Below the pieces are notes generated by a model. The model did no database searches, was not told the DNA's origin, and saw only the letters and a program-made list of their open reading frames with translations. Shown piece by piece: positions 1-10,784 of a DNA stretch of 64,000 nucleotides (the stretch's first letter is position 1; every line of letters begins with the position of its first letter). Location of the stretch: assembly GCF_949987535.1 (NCBI RefSeq), contig NC_080073.1, positions 29,260,116-29,324,115 of the forward strand. Direction: 5' to 3'. This DNA is from Balaenoptera acutorostrata. Lineage: Eukaryota > Chordata > Mammalia > Artiodactyla > Balaenopteridae. Position numbers and translations under genes: made by a program.

Positions 1-714
1 TGTGAAAAATGCCAGTGGTAGTTTGATAGGGATTGCATTGAATCTGTAGATTGCTTTGGGTAGTAGAGTCATTTTCACAATGTTGATTCTTCCAATCCAA
101 GAACATGGTATATCTCTCCATCTATTTGTATCCTCTTTAATCTCTTTCATCAGTGTCACAATTTTCTGCATACAGGTCTTTTGTCTCCTTAGGTAGGTTT
201 ATTCCTAGATATTTTATTCTTTTTCTTGCAATGGTAAATGGGAGTGTTTTCTTAATTTCACTTTCAGATTTTTCATCATTAGTGTATAGGAATGCCAGAG
301 ATTTCTGTGCATTAATTTTGTATCCTGCTACTTTACCAAATTCATTGATTAGCTCTAGTAGTTTTCTGGTAGCATCTTTAGGATTCTCTATGTATAGTAT
401 CATGTCATCTACAAATAGTGACGGCTTTACTTCTTCTTTTCCGATTTGGATTCCTTTTATTTCTTTTTCTTCTCTGATTGCTGTGGCTAAAACTTCCAAA
501 ATTATGTTGAATAATAGTGGTGAGAGTGGGCAACCTTGTCTTGTTCCTGATCTTAGTGGAAATGGTTTCGGTTTTTCACCATTGAGGACGATGTTGGCTG
601 TGGGTTTGTCATGTATGGCCTTTATTATGTTGAGGAAAGTTCCCTCTATGCCTACTTTCTGCAGGGTTTTTTATGGTAAATGGGTGTTGAATTTTGTCGA
701 AAGCTTTCTCTGCA
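1..714 (-). mobile_element. L1 ORF2 segment, inverted 5' part of a twin-primed L1
   Basis: The minus strand reads as L1 ORF2 reverse transcriptase. It corresponds to about 21,475-22,195 of the other long L1 in this window. The element runs off the left edge. At about 714 the orientation flips to plus and jumps some 500 bp further along L1. That is the structure left by twin priming during target-primed reverse transcription. The left TSD lies outside the window. Confidence 0.9.
137..499 (-). pseudogene. L1 ORF2p reverse transcriptase fragment
   Basis: A 120-codon open stretch encodes the palm region of L1 ORF2p reverse transcriptase, the enzyme that copies L1 RNA at a nicked chromosomal target. 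The active-site box reads FVDD (about residues 29-32) where L1 normally has FADD. The following text, with [19 protein letters not shown], is typical of mammalian L1. The frame is cut by the inversion breakpoint on one side and degrades on the other, so no enzyme can be made. It matters only as evidence for the identity and orientation of the inverted L1 part. Confidence 0.85.
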
Positions 715-1522
715 AACAAAAATAAACAAATGGGACCTAATGAAACTTAAAAGCTTTTGCACAGCAAAGGAAACCATAAACAAGACCAAAAGACAACCCT
801 CAGAATGGGAGAAAATATTTGCAAATGAAGCAACTGACAAAGGATTAATCTCCAAAATTTACAAGCAGCTCATGCAGCTCAATATCAAAAAAACAAACAA
901 CCCAATCCAAAAATGGGCAGAAGACCTACATAGACATTTCTCCGAAGAAGATATACAGATTGCCAACAAACACATGAAAGAATGCTCAACATCATTAATC
1001 ATTAGAGAAATGCAAATCAAAACTACAATGAGATATCATCTCACACCGGTCAGAATAGCCATCATCAAAAAATCTAGAAACAATAAGTGCTGGAGAGGGT
1101 GTGGAGAGAAGGGAACACTCTTGCACTGTTGGTGGGAATGTAAATTGATACAGCCACTATGGAGAACAGTATGGAGGTTCCTTAAAAAACTAAAAATAGA
1201 ATTACCATATGACCCAGCAATCCCACTACTGGGCATATACCCTGAGAAAACCATAATTCAAAAAGAGTCATGTACCAAAATGTTCATTGCAGCTCTATTT
1301 ACAATAGCCAGGACATGGAGGCTACCTAAGTGTCCATCAACAGATGAATGGATAAAGAAGATGTGGCACATATATACAATGGAATATTACTCAGCCATGA
1401 AAAGAAACGAAATTGCGTTATTTGTAGTGAGGTGGATGGACCTAGAGTGTGTCATACAGAGTGAAGTAAGTTGGAAAGAGAAAAACAAATACCGTATGCT
1501 AACACATATATATGGAATCTAA
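680..1522 (+). pseudogene. L1 ORF2p C-terminal domain, chimeric open frame across the inversion junction
   Basis: A 280-codon frame without stops. The first ~12 codons, including the ATG, come from the inverted L1 part read on the wrong strand. The rest is the genuine C-terminal region of L1 ORF2p, with sense text from [20 protein letters not shown] to the natural stop. The cysteine-rich motif is intact (C-x3-C-x7-H-x4-C, nucleotides 1088-1141), followed by the conserved [19 protein letters not shown] region. Endonuclease and reverse transcriptase domains are absent, so it cannot retrotranspose. Intactness over 270 codons suggests a fairly young insertion. No promoter is visible, and expression would need read-through transcription. 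Confidence 0.85.
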
Positions 1523-1909
1523 GAGAAAAAAAAAAAGGTCATGAAGAACCTAGGGGTAAGACGGGAATAAAGACACAGACCTACTAGAGAATGGACTTGA
1601 GGATATGGGGAGGGGGAAGGGTAAGCTGTGACAAAGTGAGAGAGTGGCATGGACATATATACACTACCAAACGTAAAATAGATAGCTAGTGGGAAGCAGC
1701 CGCATAGCACAGGGAGATCAGCTCGGTGCTTTGTGACCACCTAGAGGGGTGGGATAGGGAGGGTGGGAGGGAGGGAGAAGCAAGAGGGAAGAGATATGGG
1801 AATGTATGTATATGTACAACTGATTTACTTTGTTATAAAGCAGAAACTAACACACCATTGTAAAGCAATTATACTCCAATAAAGATGTTAAAAAAAAAAC
1901 AAAAAAACT
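715..1909 (+). mobile_element. L1 3' segment (ORF2 C-terminus, 3'UTR, A-rich tail)
   Basis: This is the direct-orientation half of the twin-primed L1. It starts in ORF2 at text equivalent to about 22,693 of the other long L1. It continues through the ORF2 stop at 1520-1522 and a G-rich 3'UTR to a polyadenylation signal (AATAAA near 1879) and an A-rich tail ending near 1909. The 3'UTR matches the copy at 10.8-11.3 kb and differs from the one at 23.5-23.7 kb, so it belongs to another L1 lineage. Confidence 0.9.
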
Positions 1910-2925
1910 TGAACCCCTATCTCTACGTCACCAAAGCCCTTGATTTTTCTACTACGTTTCACTGCTTCTAAAATATGGAAGAGTTTAACAGTACTGGTAT
2001 TATTTCCAAGAAGTATTCCAGTTTATAAAGCTGTCATTGTGAAGAACCAGCACACACTGGGTTAGAATTAGTGTTATGTGAAATCACAGACGGAGTTGTG
2101 ACTCAGAAGACTCCACATACCCCTGAGAGCATCAAAATGTCTATATTTTGTGTTTGGGTTTTGTTTTTTAAAAAATAATTTCTTGGTCAAGACTTGAGGA
2201 CTTGGAGAGTGACAGAGAGTAAGGTCACCCTGGGACCACTAGTGACAGCTTTGCCAATACAGTTAGAATGTTCTTTAACCGTAAAGCTTACTTAATGAAA
2301 AGAGACCCTCCCAAAACCTTTTTACTAATGTGTAGTGCTCTCTTGTCAGTTTGAAATGAGCAAACTGTCAGCCTGCCGATTACCATGCATACAGTATATG
2401 CTCATTAAATCATGCGCTGTAAGTTTCTTCAGGTTGTCAAACTGCTTAATTGAAAAAATGTGTAGTGTCACTCTTACAGGAAAGAGGCAGGAATCAAAGG
2501 GCTGGAGAGTTTACTCTTAATATTTCGGAGTTTGCTTTTAAGTGCAGCCAGAAATTGTTCTATTTTACAGTTTTGATTAAAGGACTGTTCCTTCTGCATC
2601 TTTTTTGGTTTCGTTTATAATTCAAACACTGTAATGATAATGGAGTTGCTTTTATAATAGAGCTACTAAATCATTCTGCCAGGAGATGAAAACCAAAGTA
2701 AAGGGCTCACCTTTTTGTGCTATAGCTCTAAGGGCGACTTGGGTGTGTTGAGGCTGAAACAAACTGGGAATAAGAGATCTGGATGGGTTTTAGTTTTGCT
2801 AAATCTGTGCTGCTGTGTTTTCATTTTAGGAGGTTTAGGCCTTAGCATCACCTCAATGGGTGAGTTAACCCCTTTTGAGAGCTGATACCCTTAGGCTATC
2901 ATGACCTATGATAATTAGGCTGTTT
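1910..2925. other. Low-copy DNA, nothing recognised
   Basis: AT-rich, apparently single-copy sequence after the L1 tail. I see no open frame with coding character, no RNA gene and no repeat I can name. Confidence 0.5.
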
Positions 2926-2929
2926 GATT

Positions 2930-3076
2930 TGTTGGCATGGTAGCTCTAAAAAATACCAGTGCCCAAGCTCCACCCCAGATCAAATAAATCAGAATCCTTG
3001 GGGGGTAACTGTTTTTAAAAGCTCTCCAGGTTATTCTAATATGAGCCAGGGTTGACAGAGCCTGGCCTAAATTGAC
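2930..3076 (+). mobile_element. MER5-like hAT-Charlie relic
   Basis: The order of short motifs (a CCCAAGCTCCACCCC-like block, AATCAGAATCC, then CTCCAGGTTATTCT) follows the remembered MER5A consensus of non-autonomous hAT-Charlie transposons. It is strongly diverged and has no clear terminal repeats. Family assignment is from memory. Confidence 0.5.
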
Positions 3077-3184
3077 TCGACTCATCCAGCATTTCAATTC
3101 AACTGATTCAGCAGCTCTTATCATCAATCACAAGGCATCAACCAATGGCTTAGCAACCAATAAACACTTCAGGGTTTCAGAAGG

Positions 3185-3322
3185 TTAAAAACTCTGATTT
3201 CTGAGCTCCACTTAGACCTATAAATGAGATTCTTTGGAGACAGGACCCAGGAGTCTCCATTTTTTTAACCAGAACTCTAGGTGATTCTTATGCCCTAAGG
3301 TATGAGAATTTGCTAGAGAAGC
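3185..3322 (+). mobile_element. Second MER5-like hAT relic
   Basis: It shows the same motif order as the neighbour about 110 bp upstream (GATTTCTGAGCTCCACTTAG, then CCAGGAGTCTCC, then CTAGGTGATTCTTATG). This could be an independent insertion or one part of a broken pair. Confidence 0.45.
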
Positions 3323-4455
3323 AAGATGATCTTTATAAGTGAAGTTGAGTGGAACTTCAGAGGAAAGTGCATAAATCACAGTAAAATCAGGGCAGGCTTT
3401 TTTTTTTTTTTAAAAAGGGATTTTGGTACATTCATTTAGGCTGCCTGGGATCATACATGGTTATAATGGCATTAGTTTTTTGGGGGGCTAACCCCCCACA
3501 GCATCACCACCACTATTATGAGATCGAGGGATGCACACACACTTTGTAGCTTCTTTAACCTTTAGACACCTGGGCCTAACAACTAGGGCCAATGCATTTT
3601 TCAAGGGCTTAGAAAAATATTGAGAACTAAAAGGAAAAGAAAATGATTTTGGATTTGAAGTATGTAGAAATTGCAGTCAGGACAATTAGATAGTTAATGA
3701 AATGTCAACAAAATAGAACATTGTGCTATTGCTATTAATTACTAAATTTAGTAATTATAAAGAGTCTATGTTTAGAGACATTTTATGAGTTTGCTTTTCT
3801 TACGTCTTAAGAATGTCTGAATTGCATGATGATTGTTGAGAAATTTTAGCCAATTTTAAAATTTAATAAACCAAATTGTGTGCAACCAAATAATTTCAAA
3901 TGCAAAAATACAAAAATCTTCTCAAAAATTTTTCACTGAACACTTCTTTATTATAATGTATCATATATAATATTGTGTTGAGCCTCCCAAAGAAAAGGTG
4001 CCTAGGACCTAGGAAGGTCATATACTCCAGAGTATATACTTAAAAATTAAAGGATATTTAATTGTCCTGAACTCCACTCTTATTGACAAGGCTATCAAAA
4101 TATGCCTAAGCAACCTTCTAAAGATATAGTTGAAACTAAATATTGTTGTTCACCTTCCCTCCAGGGGGAAAAAAAAAAAGCCAAAAAAGATAAAAGAAAA
4201 AAAGTTTTTTTTAGCTACATACTGCACTCCCTTTAAACGTACATCACTTACATAAAAGTTGGGATTGTTAATGAGCATCAGATGAGACTGACAACGCCAA
4301 TTGCACACTATATCTCTTGCTCAGAAAATTACTGCTAAGAAATTGTGATAATAGTAGTGAAACAACACGTGACTAAAATAAAAGACAGAGAAGTAGATGC
4401 CCTGGAAATTTGGAGTCTCTGAGGTCAGTTGGTAACTAGAACTAAATGTCTTTTT
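3323..4455. other. AT-rich low-copy DNA
   Basis: No gene or named repeat recognised. There is a poly-T run near 3398-3411 and A-rich runs near 4170-4200. A short inverted G/C stretch near 3481-3498 (GGGGGGCTAACCCCCC) could fold as a small hairpin. Confidence 0.5.
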
Positions 4456-4459
4456 AAAA

Positions 4460-4895
4460 TTCTCCATGCCACTTTCATACCTTGGATCTGATTACATACT
4501 AGGTCCCCAGTTTCAGAATTCTTCTGATCCATCGATTACAAGTCCCACTACTAACATCTTACTTAAGGTACATCTTCTCCTTTTCTTAGCCCCTTTTTGT
4601 TTCTTTTGTAAAAGTTACCACTGCTGTTTTATTTATTTTTTGGTTTACCTTCTCTTTTGACTGTCTCCTCCCCCAGAATATAAGCTCCTTGAAATCATCA
4701 GTTATGGCTGATTTACCAAATCAATCATGGAGAAGAAAGGGTGGTGACAATTGATCACTTTGTCCTTGCCAGCAATGATTAGTCAGGAGTGTCATACTAC
4801 TGGGACAGTGTTACAGATGCTTATGGTCAGGAAATATTTTAAAACATCTTTTATAAACTTGGATTCTGTAACTCAATAAATGAGTGAATGAAAGG
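4460..4895 (+). mobile_element. L2 3'-end relic
   Basis: Pyrimidine-rich text leads to an AGAATATAAGCTCCTTGAAATC motif near 4674-4695. A distal ACTCAATAAATGAGTGAATGAA motif near 4871-4892 matches the L2 3' terminus (usually CTCAATAAATATTTGTTGAATGAATGAA). The centre is poorly matched. Confidence 0.5.
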
Positions 4896-5405
4896 AAGCT
4901 ATATTTGAGTTTCACCTATCTCTCTCTTACCTCCTGCAACGTCCAAAAGGAAAAAAAAAAGACAAAAAAAGGGAAAGAATCAGCTTTTCTATAAATTCTG
5001 TGACTTCTAGATGAATAAACTGGTTAATTGTTCACTTGAAAAATGACTACTTTCTACTTTTGGAAAGGGGCCTGAATATTTCTTGGCAATACTTCAACTG
5101 ATTAATAATTTAGAATGATGATTGACTGGAGAATGGAAGTGGAGCTAATAGGCTCTCATTTTCCTCTTTATTATTTTAGACAAACTGGTAGGTCATGGTA
5201 GAGGTGTGGGGAGTTTCTGGGTCAACTGACTAGAAGCTTTGGATTAAAAATGGAGAGAGGTATTTGGTCTCTCTAAGGTGTTGACTTCACCCGTAATGGA
5301 GCCGGATGACTTTGTGATGTGTTGCTTCTGATACTTAGCTGCTTAGAGTTGCTATTACACTCCCAGAAAGTCTGTGTGAACTACAGGCAACTCCTACTGT
5401 GACTG
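4896..5405. other. Low-copy DNA, nothing recognised
   Basis: Contains an A-rich patch (4950-4972). No coding or repeat signature that I can support. Confidence 0.5.
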
Positions 5406-5870
5406 CTTTGTGCCATATCAGGCTAGACACTGGTTGGGAAGAAACAATGGATCCAACACAATTCTAACCTTAAGAAGTTCAGAAATCTGGCAAGAGAGAC
5501 ACATATGTCTATAAATCATTATTCTACCAGGTAAAAAGTATTAAGTGTCTTAGGAGAGGGCTATGAACAAATACCATGGGGGCCATTAACTTATGGATTG
5601 ATGTGCAGGATCTGCCTAATTGGGAATTAGTGATTTGAAAAAATGTGAGAAAGTCAAACTATCTAGTAGTAACTGTATATGCTGGTAACAGCAATTAGAA
5701 TGAGAAAATGCCTAAGAAAGGAATGCTGGCATGAGAACCTGGTTGGGATTTCCAGGGCTATGTAAAGCTCTGTGCCTGTATTCAGCTATGTAAAGCTCTG
5801 TGCCTGTATTCAGAAAGATAGGATTCGGATAAATTGTATCCTAGAAGGAGTGAAGTGAGCCTTATCCTAG
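5406..5870 (-). mobile_element. Probable L2 relic
   Basis: The text resembles the antisense of L2 3' sequence: a GCTAGACACTGG motif, then an octet of 'caatggatccaacacaattc...' type, and further along GGCATGAGAACCTGG. Divergence is high and the limits are approximate. Confidence 0.4.
5757..5812. repeat. 28-bp perfect tandem duplication
   Basis: The 28-mer beginning GCTATGTAAAGCTCTGTGCC occurs twice without a gap or mismatch (5757-5784 and 5785-5812). It is a direct, two-copy duplication in otherwise unremarkable sequence, seen directly. Confidence 0.97.
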
Positions 5871-6244
5871 AAAATGCACAAGGGTTTAGCTGGAAATTTA
5901 GACGTGTTTTGGGGAGAGGCTGTGGCTTTAAAAGCAGCCAGTGTTATTGTGGATGTTGCCAGGGTTGCTGATGTTCTTCTATCTCTAAGGGAAGAGTGTC
6001 TGGGCCCCCCCAACTGAATCCCACAAATTCTGAAGAGAGTTGAGTTTTTCATCTAAATAAGACAGTGTGTATTTGAGTGCCAAATCTGCTTCCACTGGCT
6101 GAATGTTTTGCTAATATAATCAGGGCCTGAATGCAATTAAGACTCACCTCAAGGAGCAATGAATTATGCATGCTTTCCCTGACCTCCCATCTCCCGTGGA
6201 CTTAAGTAACTTCCAGAATACTCATGTTTTGAGTATTTGTGTAT
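5871..6244. other. Low-copy DNA, nothing recognised
   Basis: A 61-codon antisense frame at 5867-6052 shows no family resemblance and is taken as chance. Confidence 0.5.
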
Positions 6245-6249
6245 GTTAT

Positions 6250-6609
6250 TGTTATGGACTAAATTTTGTCCCTCCAAAATTCGTATGTTGAAGCTCTAAC
6301 CTCCAATGTGACTGTATTTGGAGAGAGGGCCCTTAAAGAGGTAATAAGGGTTAAATGAGGTCATAAGGGTGAGGCCCTAATCCAATATGACTGGTGTTCT
6401 TATAAAAAGAGGAAAAGACACCAGAGATGCAGCCACAGAGAGAAGAAATCATGTGCACAATGAGAAGGTGACCTTCTGCAAGCCAAGGAGAGAGGCCTCA
6501 GGGGAAATCAAATGTGCTGACATCTTGATCTTGCACTTTCAGCCCCTAGAACTGTTGAGAAGTACACTTCTGTGGTATTTTCTTATGTCAGTCCTAGAAG
6601 ACTAATATG
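6250..6609 (+). mobile_element. MaLR (ERVL-MaLR) solo LTR
   Basis: Matches the MLT1/MST type LTR consensus in order: TTTTGTCCCTCCAAAATTCG, GTATTTGGAGAGAGGGCC, GAGGTCATAAGGGTGAGGCC, GAGAGGCCTCAGGGGAAATC, and a terminal CTAGAAGACTAATAT. It starts TGTTATGG and is flanked by the 5-bp duplication GTTAT (6245-6249 and 6610-6614), as expected for this class. The segment with the usual AATAAATTTCTGTTG box is deleted. No internal retroviral sequence is present. Confidence 0.8.
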
Positions 6610-6614
6610 GTTAT

Positions 6615-6805
6615 TGACAAATCCTCCTGCGGGTTTGATTTGTGAGCCTAAGTCAATGACAAGTTAAATGGAACTCTCAGTTTGGGCCAAAGCAACCATG
6701 AAAGTCCTTAGGAAATGATTCTCCTTCCCTTCTCATTAAGTAGTATCTAGCATAACCATGGTATAAAGCTACTCATTTATGCAGAGCAAATTTTTTACTC
6801 AGACA
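6615..6805. other. Low-copy DNA
   Basis: Short spacer between the MaLR LTR and an L2 relic. Nothing recognised. Confidence 0.5.
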
Positions 6806-7170
6806 TCTGCTTATTCACCAAATGTTCATTGAGTGCCTACTATGTGCCAGTTACAGATTATGATCAGAAGGAGCTGTCAGTCTAGGAGAGGAAATATAAC
6901 AGGCACATAAAATACTTCCATTTGTTCGTGGAAATACCATGGGCATGCCAAGACTGAAGGGATTCATTGCAGTTGAATGGCAGGGAAGACTCCTGGTGGA
7001 GGTGGAGTTGAAGGAGGGCTTTGGAGGGTAGATAGGATTTGGTCATGATAGGTTGGGCAGTGGGGAAGAGAGGAAGGAATAGTGAGCAAAGGCTTAGAGG
7101 CGTAACCCTGGGAAGTTTATGGGGAGATGTGCACTTTGACTGAAATGTAGAATATGCAAAGGGAAATTTT
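6806..7170 (-). mobile_element. L2 relic, antisense
   Basis: Begins with the reversed L2 terminus (CATTGAGTGCCTACTATGTG near 6828) and continues with GAAGACTCCTGGTGGAGGTG and GCAAAGGCTTAGAGGC, all landmarks of L2 3' sequence read backwards. Confidence 0.65.
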
Positions 7171-7224
7171 CCTTCATAAGGCTGAGCCATCTCAGACTCA
7201 GAGGGCTTCCTTCGTAAAGGAGTG

Positions 7225-7440
7225 ATGATATGCTACACACTGTCCTTCACACATTGTTATGTTAACACATCCACACTCATAATAACCCTACAAGGTATGT
7301 GCTAGTATAGTGTTATCCCAATTTATAGTTGGGGAAACTGAGGCATGGGTGGATTAAATTACTTGCCAGTTACTAGGAAATGGTGGAGCTGGGATTTGAA
7401 CCTAGACATCCTGGCTCCAGAGTTTTTGCTTATATAAAGG
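7225..7440 (-). mobile_element. MIR SINE, antisense
   Basis: Reverse-complement MIR landmarks occur in order: CTCATAATAACCCTACAAGG, TATAGTTGGGGAAACTGAGG, GAGCTGGGATTTGAACC and CCTGGCTCCAGAG. This is a nearly complete core-SINE. Confidence 0.85.
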
Positions 7441-8439
7441 AGGTCTGAGCATCTAAACCAAAGTATGAGGGGGGGAAGTACTGGATGTCAATAGATTTGC
7501 AAATGGGGCAAGATGCAGACCTTTGAGATAGTGGGCAGCTTCTCCTATTTCCTTGAGCAAAGAGAAGGGCAGAGCCCCTGCTTCAAATAATCATGATGGG
7601 GGATCGCAGTGCCCTTGGCCACCTTCCTCTAAGTTATCCATGGTTGCAGCCATTAGTGGAGATAAATCCTTGGTACAGGGAAACAAAAGTGTTTTTCAGG
7701 CGCTTTGCTGCCATGGTTAGCCTAGGACAGGGTTATGAAAGGAGCTTTTCTGTGTCTGCTGCCTTCCGGGGTTACATTCTTAGTGAATCTGCTGCCTCAA
7801 AATGGAGCTTGTTAGTTGCGTGTCATCCAAGGGTGGCAATTAGTTGCATGTGTTTGGTTGGGTGCCAGCTCCCGGGGCACCAGACCTCAGTGGGGGAGCC
7901 ACTGTTTGTCATGAATTAGTCTTTAAATAAAAGCAAGTTTTTAAAATGGAGCATGCTAATTTGGATTTTGCTAACCCCCTCTGAAGAAGGCTTGGCCTGT
8001 TCGGTGCCAGCTGGCTGAGTTGGCATTCAGCGAGAAACTGGGTCCCTACCAAAAATCGCATTGCTCCCCCCTCCCCCTTTGAGAGCAAAATGGCAGCAAG
8101 GAGCTGGTTGGCCCTGAGAAACAAGGTGAAACAAGGGGCAGGGACAACGCAGCAATCGGATGATGAAAGGGAATTGAGCTGCCCTGGTCATACCCGCTTC
8201 TCTCACCACCTTAGGAAGAAAAGTCCACCCCTCTCTTTCCCTACTCACGCTGTCCTCAGCCACGCATTCAGTGACTTTCCACATAAAAGCCTTCCTCATC
8301 CAACTGCTTATACACTGCACCTTTTATACTCTTCCAAGTCATACTTAAGGGATTATCACTGCAGCTTTTAACTTCCCTGAGAAAGAGCTGAATGAGCGTG
8401 AATGGGGCGGAAGAGTCTTCAGTGAGAAAGTGTCCCCCA
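7441..8439. other. Low-copy DNA, moderately GC-rich
   Basis: Contains several short open frames on both strands (7593-7919, 7909-8124, 8027-8320, 8090-8371) that overlap each other and lack recognisable domains. None is supported as a gene. No repeat named. Confidence 0.5.
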
Positions 8440-9207
8440 CCCCAAAATGCTCATAAACCCCCTAATCACGATGTAAGAATGCCATCCTGTTTTTGGTGGC
8501 TGCTGGTTACAAATGTGCTCATTAACAATTACTGTACATATAGGCGATAATTACAGGAGTCATGCCGCACACACAACTCATGGTAATAGAATGCGGGGCA
8601 ACAACGGGCCCTGGTCGCCTTACTAGGGCGCTTTTTACACACGAAAAGCCATCCCACCAATCAAGGTTTTGATTCTTGAAACTCAGCACTTTGCCCAATA
8701 AGTGCTAATTGGAAGATTTGTTTTCTTACACTTTCCAGGTGGATAACCTGATCCTGAGAAATGGTGACTGTCATGCAATCAACTGTTGAAAACAGGAACT
8801 CTTCCGTTTTTTAATTATCTATTTCGGTTTTGTTTTGCAAACATCCCTTTGTCTTCCAATAGGTTTGCTCTTTATTGGGAGAGGAACCTTGTACAAAGGC
8901 AAGACAGAAAAGGAATTTAAATAAGCTTTACATTCGTTCTGAAGATTCAGGAAAGATGGGAGCTTTTTCTCAATGTAAATGTTATTTGTGCAGCAATTGC
9001 TGAGAAATATGAGTCGTCCTAGTTACTAACATAGTACACGTTAAATTTCCTGGAGTGAGATTTTTTGTTTTTAAACTTGTTTATTTGATGCCAGTGCCTC
9101 TGTTCTTCTGAATGTAGCATATTAAGTTTACTAATAAACCCACACCCCATTCCTAAGAGACTTGGCCTGAAAGCCTTCTTGACAGGACAAGAATTTATTT
9201 GCTTGTT

Positions 9208-9219
9208 TGTTTATAAACA
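9208..9219. promoter_or_regulatory. Palindromic forkhead-like site
   Basis: TGTTTATAAACA is a perfect 12-bp inverted repeat made of two opposed TGTTTA/TAAACA forkhead cores. The sequence is seen directly. Binding is inference. Confidence 0.3.
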
Positions 9220-9602
9220 TTGATGCAAAGTTGACGATGAAGGACATTTTGAATATTTGAGTACCATATATAGATTTAAGGGGGATCTTAGTTTTTCAAG
9301 GCAATGCATTTTGCAGTTTCTTTAAATGCTCATTTAATATTTTCGGTCTCGGCAGGACAATGTGTTGCTTTTAAGGATAAGAGCCCGTAATGAGCCCATG
9401 AGCTTTTAATTTATGATGTATCTGACAGGATTGTGGTGGATCTGATAGGGGATGCATGGGATTATGTCTGCAAGCTGAAAATAAACCAGCTGGTATTTGT
9501 TCTGAAAACATTCAGAGAACACCCCCCTGTTAATGGCCCATGGCTTGATCCAACATCTGGTAAACTAATACATTGTCATTTTTACCATGAAAGTCAGCAC
9601 AA

Positions 9603-9614
9603 ATCATTAATGAT
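9603..9614. promoter_or_regulatory. Palindromic homeodomain-like site
   Basis: ATCATTAATGAT is a perfect 12-bp inverted repeat with two overlapping TAAT-type homeodomain cores. A further CAATTAGCATGAAATTA cluster lies 40 bp downstream. Function is inference. Confidence 0.3.
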
Positions 9615-9819
9615 TCCAGCAGCTATTTATGTTCTTCTCTTGTCTAGTGTATGCCAATTAGCATGAAATTATTCCTATTAGCGACATGATTGAATGATAG
9701 TAACCTGACTGTAACTTGTTGGCAGAAATTCTTTCATAATGACAATAATGAACTGTGCATTGGAGTCCTTGCTGGGCTGTGTTAAACAGGAAGGTTGGAT
9801 GTTATATGTTTCTAACCGT

Positions 9820-10210
9820 CATGAACAATACTTCCTTTTTTAAAAAATTAATTAATTAATTTCTTTATTTTTGGCTACGTTAGGTCTTTGTTGCTGCACA
9901 CGGGCTTTTCTCTAGTTGCGGCAAGTGGGGGTTACTCTTCATTGTGGTGCGCGGGCTTCTCATTGCGGTGGCTTCTCTTTGTTGTGGAACAAGGCCTCTA
10001 GGCACGCAGGCTTCAGTAGTTGTGGCACATGGGCTCAGTAGCTGTGGCTCGCGGGCTCTAGAGCACAGGCTCAGTAGTTGTGGCGGACGGGCTTAGTTGC
10101 TCCGCGGCATGTGGGATCTTCCTGGACCAGGGCTCAAACCCATGTCCCCTGCATTGGCAGGCAGATTCTTAACCACTGTGCCACCAGGGAAGTCCCATGA
10201 ACAATACTTC
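9820..10210 (-). mobile_element. CHR-type tRNA-derived SINE with 15-bp TSD
   Basis: The SINE body is 9835-10195 in antisense. Read on the minus strand it starts GGGACTTCCCTGGTGGCACA (with the A-box region), has a GGTTTGAGCCC B-box-like sequence, and ends in an A/T-rich tail (9835-9860). The direct repeat CATGAACAATACTTC flanks it perfectly (9820-9834, 10196-10210). Such SINEs are known from cetaceans, hippos and ruminants. The perfect TSD and low divergence suggest a fairly recent insertion. Confidence 0.95.
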
Positions 10211-10767
10211 TTAAAGACTGTGTCAATTGAAGGAAATGTGCTATCTTGCAAATTTGTTTCAGTGTGGGAACTTATCATTTTTGTTTAATTTGTTGGGGGA
10301 AGGAATCACTGTTTGCCATTAAAAATGGTGTTCAGGGACCACTTTGCAATACACACACGTTGTGATCAACAACAGTATATAGAGCCTAGATGAGTTCATC
10401 ATTGCTCTCCTTATAGACAATATCTGAATGTTTAAGTGAAATTTTCCATATCTAATCATCACTGCAGAATGAAATATTATCATCAATGGCAGTGACTAAG
10501 AAAAATACAGAGAGCTTGATACTGCCATGAGACTGACAATTTAATTATCCTTTTTCTTTCACCTAATCTTGATCTGTTAAGGCCACATGATGTGACTGAA
10601 AATGCATATCAGGCAGATAGTCCAAGATATCTAAGAGGAGCAGTAAAAAGGACAGCTTTAGCTCCGTGAAAATTCCTGGTAGGGCATTTACATAAGAGTA
10701 GGACAGATTAGCCATATTCTCCGTAGATCTAAGGAACCTAATTAATGTGTTGTATACTTCTTATGGC
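10211..10767. other. AT-rich low-copy DNA
   Basis: No gene or named repeat recognised between the SINE and the L1 tail. Confidence 0.5.
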
Positions 10768-10784
10768 CCAATTCATATTTTTTT

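Larger units (their letters stand above)
8440..9819. other. Transposon-free block; candidate conserved regulatory DNA
   Basis: About 1.4 kb with no transposon relic that I recognise, AT-rich, dense in TAAT and ATTA cores. Two perfect 12-bp palindromes stand out: TGTTTATAAACA (9208-9219, back-to-back forkhead-type cores) and ATCATTAATGAT (9603-9614, paired homeodomain-type cores). This resembles developmental conserved noncoding elements, but conservation cannot be seen from one sequence. No coding frame. Confidence 0.35.

Noticed and set aside
153..725. 190-codon plus-strand open frame
   Set aside because: Antisense of the inverted L1 reverse transcriptase segment, ending at the inversion join.
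9835..10195. tRNA gene
   Set aside because: The tRNA-like head with A and B boxes is part of a SINE. It cannot fold into a full cloverleaf and is flanked by a TSD.
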